The position numbers and the translations under genes were made by a program. Positions 12,066 to 21,619 of a stretch of DNA of 64,000 bases are shown piece after piece. The stretch's first letter is position 1. Each line of letters starts with the position of its first letter. Source of the DNA: Blumeriella jaapii (Eukaryota; Ascomycota; Leotiomycetes; Helotiales; Drepanopezizaceae); NCBI GenBank assembly GCA_009599575.1, contig VWND01000076.1, forward strand, positions 1,054,001 to 1,118,000. The letters are read 5' to 3'. The notes beneath the pieces were generated by a model that was not told the DNA's origin, searched no databases, and saw nothing but the letters and a program-made list of their open reading frames with translations.

Positions 12066-12575
12066 TTTGGCAAGAGGAGAATTGAATGGAAATCTGTATG
12101 GCGACCTGCGCACCCACAGTGCTCTGGTTAAAAGTCTCGACGTCGTACTGGCGGATGTTGTGAACACTTGAGCAGATCTCGATTTGTGGTGGGGTCCACC
12201 AGATCTCGACGGGGTGAAGTGATTGTTAAAAAGATATTGTGACGGGGATTTGGCGAGAGACCAAAATTTGGAGGAGTCATCGCTTCGCCTGATCTTCGGC
12301 CCCGCCGCCCTGAGATAACTTTGGGGAGCTAGTTCGAGATCCGATGTAGGGCCGCTATCAGGACCTGGTGGGACCTTCGAGGGGCAGCTTTTTCCTTGTT
12401 AAAGCAGCCGCTCAGCCTTGTGCGCAAGGCTGGGAGTCCGGCGCCTCCTCTCTTCATGTCCTCACATCTTCACATTCTTACACATCCATGTCGATGTCGG
12501 TGTCGGTGTTGATTCTGATCAACTAAATGAGCGCCCGCCTTTATATCCAAGTACTTCTTCGCAAATACCCAAAAT
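12066..12575. other. Divergent promoter of VAS1 and the MLH2-like gene
   Basis: A 510-nt spacer that must serve both divergent genes. It holds a TGACTC core on the minus strand at 12274-12279 and, near the plus-strand start, a CATCCATGTCGATGTCGGTG short repeat. No coding content seen. Confidence 0.55.
12274..12279 (-). promoter_or_regulatory. Possible CPC1/Gcn4-type TGACTC site
   Basis: TGACTC on the minus strand, about 210 nt upstream of the VAS1 start. General amino-acid control factors (Gcn4, CPC1) bind TGACTCA, and aminoacyl-tRNA synthetase genes are known targets. The seventh base does not match, and a six-base core occurs often by chance. Confidence 0.25.
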
Positions 12576-15359
12576 ATGGCCATCACCGCACTTCCTCCGT
12601 CGACCATTCACCTCTTAGGCTCGGCCCAAGCACTTACTACCCCCACATCTCTCGTCAAAGAACTCATCGACAACGCCCTTGATGCCAAAGCGACATATAT
12701 TGACATTATCATCTCTTCCAACACAATTGACAAGATCGAGGTCCGGGATAATGGTCATGGCATTGCCGAAGAAGACCTCGACGCGCTAGGAAGGCGTGGA
12801 CACACCAGCAAACTGAGGTCATTCGACGAGCTGCAATCCATTGGGGGTGTCTCGTTGGGCTTTAGAGGAGAGGCTCTGGCGAGTGCGGTCCACTTGGGTC
12901 AGGTCTCCGTAACAACTAGGACCGATGGTCAGCCAGTTGCCAGCACGGTACATATAAAGCCTCCAGGTGGAGTCGCTAGCAAATCTCGGGCTTCACATCC
13001 CGTTGGAACTACAGTCTCGGTCTCCAAGTTCCTATACAATCTTCCTGTTAGGAAACAAACCGCTGAGAAAGAAGCAGCCAAGACCTTGAAAACCCTCAAA
13101 GAGCTTTTGCACTCCTACGCTCTGGCAAGACCGAAGATTCGATATAGCCTCAAGGTTTCTAAGGGTGGCAAAGGCTCCTGGTCTTACATCCCTCGTCCCA
13201 ATGACGGAATGAAGGAAGTCGCGGCTCAGATCATTGGGAGAGAAGCCGCAGCTCAGTGTATAGAGAAATCGTCGTCCTTCTCCGAAAGGGATCGTCAGAG
13301 CAATGTCTCAAAAGGAAGCGGAGCCTGTGATCAAACTCAAGATGCCCTTCTTTCCGACGTCTCTAGCCAATTCATCGCTGAGGTATTCATGCCCAAGCCA
13401 GACGCAACATCGGTCGGACATGGCCAATACATATCGGTAGACTCGAGACCAGTGGCGCACAACAAGGGCACGATGAAAAAGATTGTCAGTTCCTTCAAGT
13501 ATTACGTCAAAAACTCTCCTATGGGCGGCGTTGAAAAGCCGAAAGACCCTTTCCTTTGGCTCAACATCAAGTGCCCCGTCTCAAGTTACGACCCCAATGT
13601 GGAACCTGCGAAGGACGATATCGTATTCAGCAACGAGTATCTGGTGTTGGAATCTATCGAAATCATTTTCAAGGATGTGTATGGAAAGTCGGTAGCTACT
13701 CCCACTGCTGCTGATCCGATTGATGTAAATGAAGAGCTTGACGACTTCGAGCTTCTCATGTCTCGCAAGAAGGTCGCTCCCGAACCAGCTTCAGCGATTG
13801 GCGAAGAGACTGATGTCACTGGACTTTTGGATGCAACAAATCTCGTTGCTGCAGTGGAGTCATCCGTGGGGACCGCGAGTTGTGAGCTCAGAGAGGCTGG
13901 GGACGTTATCCTCTTAGATGGTGACGAAATAGAAACCCCGGGGGCTCGTGTTGCACGTAAGTGGGATGTCGATATGTCGGAAAACTACAGTGAAGAGGTC
14001 CAAGAATCGAGGAGAACCGGTCTCCAATTTCAGGATTCCACCTATAGTCACTATCTCAATTCTGCTGTCCCCGATTCCGATAAATCGCTCAACCCCTGGA
14101 TCATCGCCAAATTGAATGCACCGGTTCCACCTCAAAACGGCACCAATCTTCCAACGGCAATTGTTGTCCCCCACAAACCTCGGGATTTCTCGCAGAATAT
14201 TCTGCCTACGCCGCAGCAGTCTTCCGATCCCATCGACGTTGAGTCGATTCTACTCCGTTCCATGAGCCCTGTTAGACCTCGTCAAACTCACAGTGACCAT
14301 CTCAGAACGCCGGAACCAACACTTATCTTCCCCCCGTCACACCAGTCAAGAAGACGGGCTTACAGTCGGCCTGACGTATCGGATCTCGAAAAAGGCCCGT
14401 TAATAGCACAGCGTGACGACGGACTCTCATTTGGAGACGGTTCAAATGTTATCAGACGCAGAAATGACTTCAACAGCGCAAGGAGTCTTCTGCATGGCTC
14501 TATTCCAACTTCTCCCGTTAGCCGTGCTTGCGAGAGGACCAGAGGCGTCAACAAGCCATTCGTGCCACCTATGCAAACTGGCGAAAGGCATTCACCGTTG
14601 AATGGCCTTCGACAGACAACGCTAATGACACCATTTCAAACACCTTCGACACAGCACGTTGGCAATCAGCGAGAATCCATTCAGAGCTCGAAAACCGACC
14701 TTGCCTGGACGATGGACTACGAACATAGAAAAGAAGATGCCAATCGCAAACGCCGCCAAGAGGCCCAAGCTGCTCGTGCAGAGGTCAAAAACGATGCGAA
14801 CAAACGCTATCGCGCAGATGAAGAGGATGACTTGGAGACGCTCGCTCTTGGTGTTTCAGCCAGGCGATCACCACACAAGAATCGGTATGATGCTGCGATA
14901 GCCAACCTCGCAACAAGTCAGCAAGAACCATCCATCGACAGCGTTGTCCAGCAATCTTTCAAAACAACGTTACCAGATGGTGACCCAAGAGCATACCTCA
15001 TGAAGCGACAAAAGTCCATGCAAGCATCCGCTAGAGGACTAGGCGAGACCCCGAAACCAATGCGAGCAAAATCTACCCGACTCCCTCTAGAAAAAATTCC
15101 TGAGGATGGACAGGTACACATGCTGATGCTGAAGTACTCGGTTGACGTGGGTTACATTCAGAATGCGATGCTGGAAGTGACTGGATCAGATACGTATGTG
15201 AATCAAGGAACGAGATCTGTGGGTATTATGATGAATGCAGCGGAAGCGAAGCTGGCCGAGAGGATGATCCAAACAGCTGTGGAGAAGTGGAGAAGTACTG
15301 ACGCGGGGAAGCATTATGAGGTAGAGTACAAATATGACAATCTAATCAATGTCAAATAG
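12576..15359 (+). CDS. MutL-family mismatch repair protein, Mlh2-like
   Basis: Single exon, 927 residues, ATG at 12576. The GHKL ATPase of MutL is clear: ELIDNALDAKA (about 28-39), DNGHGIAEEDL (about 59), SLGFRGEAL (about 92), and the LPVRK switch motif (about 153). The transducer domain follows to about 370. A long disordered linker (about 400-800) leads to a short C-terminal region (VHMLMLKYSVDVGYIQ). The DQHAXXE endonuclease motif of Pms1 and Mlh3 is absent, so this is most like Mlh2, the accessory partner that dimerises with Mlh1. The nearest alternative is a divergent Pms1/Mlh3 relative, which the missing motif argues against. It is divergent from VAS1. Confidence 0.8.
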   Translation: MAITALPPSTIHLLGSAQALTTPTSLVKELIDNALDAKATYIDIIISSNTIDKIEVRDNGHGIAEEDLDALGRRGHTSKLRSFDELQSIGGVSLGFRGEALASAVHLGQVSVTTRTDGQPVASTVHIKPPGGVASKSRASHPVGTTVSVSKFLYNLPVRKQTAEKEAAKTLKTLKELLHSYALARPKIRYSLKVSKGGKGSWSYIPRPNDGMKEVAAQIIGREAAAQCIEKSSSFSERDRQSNVSKGSGACDQTQDALLSDVSSQFIAEVFMPKPDATSVGHGQYISVDSRPVAHNKGTMKKIVSSFKYYVKNSPMGGVEKPKDPFLWLNIKCPVSSYDPNVEPAKDDIVFSNEYLVLESIEIIFKDVYGKSVATPTAADPIDVNEELDDFELLMSRKKVAPEPASAIGEETDVTGLLDATNLVAAVESSVGTASCELREAGDVILLDGDEIETPGARVARKWDVDMSENYSEEVQESRRTGLQFQDSTYSHYLNSAVPDSDKSLNPWIIAKLNAPVPPQNGTNLPTAIVVPHKPRDFSQNILPTPQQSSDPIDVESILLRSMSPVRPRQTHSDHLRTPEPTLIFPPSHQSRRRAYSRPDVSDLEKGPLIAQRDDGLSFGDGSNVIRRRNDFNSARSLLHGSIPTSPVSRACERTRGVNKPFVPPMQTGERHSPLNGLRQTTLMTPFQTPSTQHVGNQRESIQSSKTDLAWTMDYEHRKEDANRKRRQEAQAARAEVKNDANKRYRADEEDDLETLALGVSARRSPHKNRYDAAIANLATSQQEPSIDSVVQQSFKTTLPDGDPRAYLMKRQKSMQASARGLGETPKPMRAKSTRLPLEKIPEDGQVHMLMLKYSVDVGYIQNAMLEVTGSDTYVNQGTRSVGIMMNAAEAKLAERMIQTAVEKWRSTDAGKHYEVEYKYDNLINVK

Positions 15360-15853
15360 CTGTGCATTACTGAGCATTAGATCTGCAGACGATATTTGAC
15401 CGAGGACATCTATCTGGCTGGCATAAGGGTTTGTCATTTAGCTTTGCTGTATATAGTACATTCACGAGATACCCGTTTGCCTTTGTAGTGCTCTGCATTT
15501 TCAGTAAATCTTTACATACGAGTCACCTGGTGTTTTTACAAGATCTTCAGTTGAAGTAACCATTGTAAGAGTGCTAATGTTTGCACAATTCAATGATTCA
15601 CAACCTTCCTCCTTGAAAGAATCGAGTGTATTCTTACGGGCTGTCAAAAGCGATCATGTGTCGGCTCGCTTATGGTGGACCGACCCCGGAGGCTAATGAG
15701 ATCCACACCTCATGTTCAAGGACTTCACAAGATCGCCGTCTTTGTGCACCACGAACTGTTCGATTCCAGACCTTTAAATCATCTCAGGGACATATCTCAT
15801 TACAATTTCTCTTTTGCTTTATTCTCAAGCAAGTCATTGGCACTCCGAGAGTC
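15360..15853. other. Intergenic spacer
   Basis: 494 nt between the MLH2-like gene and the PLP enzyme, both on the plus strand. It is rather AT-rich, and no further gene or repeat is evident. Confidence 0.5.
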
Positions 15854-17180
15854 ATGGAGACCACCAGGGATGAAAATTTTGATGACCATAGTTCAGACCA
15901 CAGCCTCGCGAAGATGTCGCTCTCTTCCAGAACTATTCACGCAGACGATTATCTAAATAAGAACTCTGACGTGGCACCGCCAATGCACTTGTCTACTACC
16001 TTCCGATATAACCAAGATCCTAAAACTCTGAAAACATGGAAAGAGCGCACTGTAAGATCTTCTCCCTCATCAAAACCAGTCAATCAGCTAACCAATATCA
16101 AAGACACGAGCCGGAGAGTCTCAGCTGGAAGGCCACATCTACTCCCGTTATACCGCGCCAAATACCACTCGCTTTGAAGCTATCCTCTCAGACATCCTGA
16201 AAGGTCCTACCTTGACCTACGGATCAGGGTTGAGCGCGTTTCATGCTCTCCTCGTCTTCCTGAACCCGAAGCGGATTTCCATCGGAGCGGGCTATCACGG
16301 CTGCCATGGCGTCATTGCCATTCACCAAAAGCTCACTGGCTCCGAGAAGATACCGCTTGACTGCGCGGCTGAGGACCTGCAGCCCGGTGATATCGTCCAT
16401 GTCGAGACTCCACTCAATCCTACCGGAACAGCCTACAACCTCAAAGAGTTTGCTGAGAAAGCTCACTCGAGGGGAGCATTCTTGACGGTCGATGCTACAT
16501 TCGGTCCTCCTCCTTTGCAGGATCCTTTTCTCTGGGGTGCGGATATTGTCATGCACTCTGGAACAAAGTACATCGGCGGGCATTCAGATCTTCTGTGTGG
16601 CACACTGACAGTCAATCCTAAGCACCAAGACTGGTTCGAGAAGCTACAAAATGAGAGAGCGTACATCGGAAACGTGATGGGCTCGATGGAGGGCTGGCTT
16701 GGAATTCGGAGCGTCAGAACTTTGGAAGTTCGGGTCCAGAGACAAGCTGCCAACACGGCAAAGCTGGTTGCCTGGCTTGACGGCTTTCTTCGCCCGGAAA
16801 AAATCAATGGTCCTGACAATATCAGCCCCGAGGATAGTGACGCTGTTCGGAAAGTCCTCGCCAAAATCGAGCATGCCAGTTTACAAGAAGAGGATATCAA
16901 GGACGGATGGCTGTTAAAGCAGATGCCAAACGGGTTTGGTCCCGTGTTCTCCATCTACATGAAGGAGCTCGAGCTAGCGCGCCAGCTTCCGAGCAAGCTG
17001 AAGCTGTTCCACCACGCTACTAGTCTAGGTGGCGTCGAGAGCTTGATTGAATGGCGGGCAATGACGGATTCAAGTGTTGATACTACGTTGCTAAGAGTCA
17101 GTGTTGGCATTGAGGGATGGGAGGATCTGAGAGATGATCTTTTGCAAGGCTTCAAGTCTCTCGCTGCAGAATTGAAGTGA
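15854..17180 (+). CDS. Cys/Met-metabolism PLP-dependent enzyme (cystathionine gamma-synthase/lyase family)
   Basis: Two exons, 15854-16051 and 16104-17180, give 424 residues. The intron has GTAAGA, a GCTAAC branch and AAAG. Joining it gives the family sequence HIYSRYTAPNTTRFE, where the YSR motif holds the PLP phosphate of the neighbouring subunit. Other fold-type I marks: YGSGLSAFHALL, VETPLNPTG, VDATFGPPPLQDPF, and the Schiff-base lysine in HSGTKYIGGHSDLLCG. An in-frame second ATG at 15914 (MSLSSRTIHADD) could be the true start. The family includes cystathionine gamma-synthase and gamma-lyase and the less defined yeast YHR112C type; the sequence alone does not decide between synthase and lyase. 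Role: transsulfuration or another sulfur amino-acid step, probably cytosolic. Confidence 0.88.
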
Positions 17181-19596
17181 GCCGGACATCGATTCTATAC
17201 TATATCTTAGTGGGCACTGCCTAGTTCGGTTCTTTGCATCACATTAATCCATTCAGCTTTTTCTGGTTCTCCTTCGGGTGCTCATACCTAGCGGAGTAAC
17301 TTTTCGTCTCTAGCTGCCGGATTCCCGTAGCATGTTCAATGTGTACAAGACTAGCATCGATCATGTGAGCAATTACAAACTAGAGCTAGCTCATCTCAAT
17401 AATACCTACCAGGTAGAGAATTAAATGACCGATCATGATCCGTGGCGCATTGCGACAAAAACCAAGACTTTCGAAGCAAAATCCGAGAGAATATTTTCGG
17501 ATGAATTTGGAGAGAAAAAAAAAAAAAATCATCAGTTTGACTTTCGCTGCGGAAGTTTAAAGCGTGTGCATGAAGTCCTAAGTTAAGCAACTCACTATCG
17601 ACCGAAGTAATTATATTAGTAGCTTACTATTAAAGTGCCAATACTGCTAAACGATCCCAATGTCGTTGCTTACCAAGTATATGACACCTCTGCATGCCAT
17701 GTTGAACAAGATTGTTTTTTTATCACACCCGTTGACTCTATCCGCTCAGTTATGACCATCAATTTCGCAAAGCTATGCCGATACTGTAGCAGAAGATGAT
17801 ACATACCGGGATAATTATAAATACAGCAGCAACGCCGATTTTCTAACGAGAAATTCAATCAGCGGGGGTAAAACAACACTTCTTAGCTATAAGTCAACCT
17901 TTGACAATATCTTGCACTGGCACGCCGCAGCTTAAAACTTGTCGGTCCGCGATTCGCACCCTTCAAAATTCCGAGCTAATCAAGCATCCACATCCTCCTC
18001 GGCATGGGACCGGTGGTAATACTAAGAATGCTAAAATGCCGTGTCTCCAACCGAAATGATCGTCTTCATTCAAAGGTAGTTTTCTTGAGGGAGGTTTGAG
18101 AGCTACAGCGTTGTTGAGTTACGAAGATCTTAACACCGTATGGTTCACGATGCATGGCGGAGCTCGGCTTTTAAGCACTATCGACTATATGACTGCGACC
18201 AGAGAGGCATCGAGGACGACCCTCGTAAGAAGAAACCTACAGTACCTGTCTGGGCTTTCCAGAAGCCATTTGTATTGAGAGTCTCGCGCTCCTCACAGAG
18301 CAGTGAGACTTGAAGACGAGAAACGTTAAGTTTCCCATCTGGCAGACACCTCCTTCCCAGACAAATGATCTTGAGCTACCTGTGTCAAAGAGATCGATGA
18401 ATTGCAAAGTCAGTGATAGAAGCTGGCTTAATTTTTAACCACCAGCGAATAGTTGCGAGTGATGAATGCCAATACCGCAGATTTGAGACCGGAATCTTTG
18501 ACGCCGACAAGAAAAAGTGCGCCTGCTCCTCGTCCTCGGGTTCTTGAAATGGGCTGTACTATCCTGAGTACAAGGACAGATACGAGCGAGTTCACAGTTA
18601 AGTGTTGGGGAGGCTTTGGAATGACCGGTCTTTTTCTGGTTGGATTATGAAATTACGATATCTAGACATTGCTTTGAGCTTTATTGCTGCTGAGTAGAAA
18701 CTTGGTAGTTAATGACCAATGACTAAGAGTCAAAGCCAGCCTATTGAAGTGACTGTCGCCTGGAGTCGCTCATCTTCGCTAGTTGGGAAAGAAAAGGGGC
18801 TCGACAGACCCTTGAACTTCTAAGCGACTAGGTACGGCCTTTGGATACCAACCTTGTTCGATGTTTAGATGCTCAATCGGACACATGATGAACACTACCT
18901 TGATTACATGTAAAGGCTTCCTGATACCCATTCTGCCATCAACGTGGTGGCTTCAAGAAGTTCAAGATGCCGTGCTCAGTCGAACTTGAAGTCTTTTCTT
19001 TGCTTCGAATACGTTGGCTTCACTTTTCTTCGAAGCTCACGCATAGCCATGTAAGAATGTGCACATGTCTCGGCTCTTCATGTTATTCTGATGCGGATTA
19101 ACCCCTGCCTTGATAATAAGACACCGAGCTCGGAGTCACGATTTGATCACAACTTCATTGCAGATCGCCTCGTTGCCCTTGGTTGAGAGTCGAGGACGAC
19201 TTCGCCTATCAAGATCCCTGAAAACTTTCAGTGGAATGTAATGCACTGCCTGTCTGAAATGCATTCATGCTCTTCGACGACACCTGACCATATAATGCGT
19301 CTTTGTTCGTCGTGGCGTCGGGTAAGTGCCATTGAAGAAGGGACAAAGGAGAAATCGACTCAAAGAGTACTCCTCCTTGGGTTTCTGTCTTGGGTTGTAT
19401 ACGTACTTTCTTTCTTTGTTGTCTTTCGGGATCATGCCCGTTCAAATAGTCGTGAGCCTTTTGCAAAGGAAAAAGTTCCGAGTACAACTTCATCGCAAAC
19501 GCTGGTCTCGTCTGTGTTTTCATATATCAACCCCTCTCAGCGCATATATAAGGGTATTGAGGTTATAAGGCAAGAAATCTCTCGGCGCTATTCCGA
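17181..19596. other. Gene-free 2.4-kb stretch, relatively AT-rich
   Basis: I looked in all frames and found only short open frames without recognisable motifs, codon bias or splice-joinable partners. There is a poly-A run at about 17516-17528 and a TATA-like ATATATAAGG at about 19544-19553, some 45 nt before the next gene's start codon. No transposon ends or tRNA-like cloverleaf were recognised. Decayed sequence is possible but cannot be shown by eye. Confidence 0.45.
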
Positions 19597-21328
19597 ATGG
19601 AAGGCTCAACCTCTCCGAACACGGCGGCGCCTCATTATGCTGCCGACTATGACGGTGGAGAGCTTCCGCGAATTCCAATTAAATCTTCTCGACGAACTCA
19701 AGTATGGAACGAAGAGAGAAGAGTCTGGGAAACTGTGGCTAGCGAAACTCTTCCTTTTTTACCGCATAATGCGACCCAACTGCAGGTCAATCCAAAACAA
19801 ACCGCTAGCTACATCTCTCCGCCATCACCATTGCCAATCTACGCTTCAAGGCCCAAAGTTCCACCGATGACAAAGTCCTCACATAAAATCCTTCAGCTCA
19901 CCGGCTTCGACCCCAGATTCGAACAAGCATTTCCAAAGGAGCATCAGCAGATGCCTGACTCGCCCCTGTCGCCCACTTCACCGACGTCTGCAACCAGCTC
20001 AGCCAGTGTATGGAGTCAGGATGAAGCGGAATTCGACTACAAGCAGGAGGGATCTTCTGAAAACTCAAGAACCTCGCTCGGCAACTCAGACTTGATAGGC
20101 TTTCTATATGAACAGAATGGATCCACTAAGAATTCAAGCACAGCGATAGGGCAGAGCATCCGACTATCAAATGACGAGGGAGAGAGATTGACGCCGTCAA
20201 TTTACAACGTCTCAGAGCGTAGCTCGAGGACATCTCGCGAGTATCACGAGCCGGTAACTAGCAGGAAGGGTACAGTTCTCGCTGCGACCTTGCAGTCATC
20301 ACGACAAGTTGCGACACCAGATCTAGAACAAACAGAGTTTCGACCACCAACCTTCCCATCAAAGACGACCACCCGCTCAACAGAGTTCCTTGCTTTGCCC
20401 GAGTTACTCGCTCAGGGTTATCTCCGCGACCGAAATGGGGTTGAGAGGAATGCAAGCAGTGCATATAAATACCCCGTCCAGAATGCGATTTCCTCGGCAT
20501 TTGCACTAAAGCCTCTCTCTACACCGCTGAAATCTAGTCTGAAGGGTAAAAGCAGGGATACGAGGAGACTCGATGAGCTCAAAGTCACCACTACCCCCAA
20601 GAAGACTTCCTTCATCCTTTCAGCGAAGGACTCTTTAGAATGGGGTATCTGTGACGCGAGCTCGAGAACTGAATCGGGCACAAGAAAACACCAAACCACA
20701 CCAGTGAGTCCGATGTTTAGCATGGAGTCAGACCACTTGTCCCTTTCTCCTCCATTGGGAAGAGGTGAAAGCTTGAGTCCGACAGGGAAGAAGAGAATTT
20801 GGGGGTCTGGAAAACATCCTTTAAGGAGCCCGTACCCGTTTAGCAAGACTCACGACCATGCCTTTGCACGAGAAAGTAGTGCATCGGCTAGGGAGGAGGG
20901 CAAAGACGAAGCCGTGGAAACTATACAATCACCCTCGAGGTCTACAAGCTTTACACGCCGGCTGTCTAATACCATCAAGCATCTGTCCCCGACGTCGTCT
21001 GTCCACAAAAAGACTGCGTGTATTCCTCCGCCGAGCAACAAGTACGCAAGTGCAGACGAGGAGAGGAAAGCCAACGGGCCCACTACACAATTCCCGCTCC
21101 AAAGTGGACTTATGGAAGGCTTGGGTAAAGGGAAAGAGGTGGTTGGGAAGGTAAAGAAAAGTGTGGTTGGTGTCAGTAAAGAGGAAAAGAGGAGGGAGAG
21201 CTTGAAGAAACGGATCGTCGTTGTGGGCATAACAGACCAGAATCCTGGTATGTACGGGCCACTCGCGAGGTAGTCGACAATGCTAATTGCGTGTCATGGT
21301 AGATGGGCGAGTATCTGCATGGCTGTAG
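19597..21328 (+). CDS. Fungal low-complexity protein with conserved C-terminal DGRV motif
   Basis: Two exons, 19597-21247 and 21303-21328, give 558 residues. The second exon is only 26 nt. The intron has a GTATGT donor, a GCTAAT branch and a GTAG acceptor, and the join turns the terminal frame into ITDQNP/DGRVSAWL-stop. That ending resembles a C-terminal signature (VVG-TDQ-PDGR--EWL) I recall from many Pezizomycotina hypothetical proteins, preceded by the usual basic EEKRRESLKKRI. Most of the protein is Ser/Thr/Pro-rich and likely disordered, with repeats of SPTSPTSATS type and SSENSRTSLGNSDLIGFLYEQNG / STKNSSTAIGQ, an internal near-duplication at about 150-185. No enzymatic domain. Function unknown. 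Confidence 0.75.
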
Positions 21329-21619
21329 TAGAAGTTCGAGAAGTGTGCTGAATCAATGTTGAGTAAACAAATGCCTTTGAGCCGAACTGCTTTGATCGGT
21401 CCTTTGATTTTCCGCCCGACAGGTCCGGGCCCACATCCCCACGTCGATCTCGATCGCCAAGACTTGGCTTTGATCAACGCGAGCCGAGAGCTAAGCGAGC
21501 TAACCTCACCTCTCGATTATCACATCAACAGCTATCGAGTCTCTTCAACATCAACACAATCACTTTATCACAACATTGGAATACCATCTCTAGACAGGCA
21601 ATTCTCCAAAAAGACCATC

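Noticed and set aside
17181..19596. Possible transposon remnant
   Set aside because: No terminal repeats, target duplication or transposase-like fragment could be recognised by reading.
19241..19870. Plus-strand frame overlapping the start of the DGRV-tail gene
   Set aside because: It overlaps the better supported frame starting at 19597 and has no conserved motif; the hydrophobic stretch at about 47-65 is likely chance.
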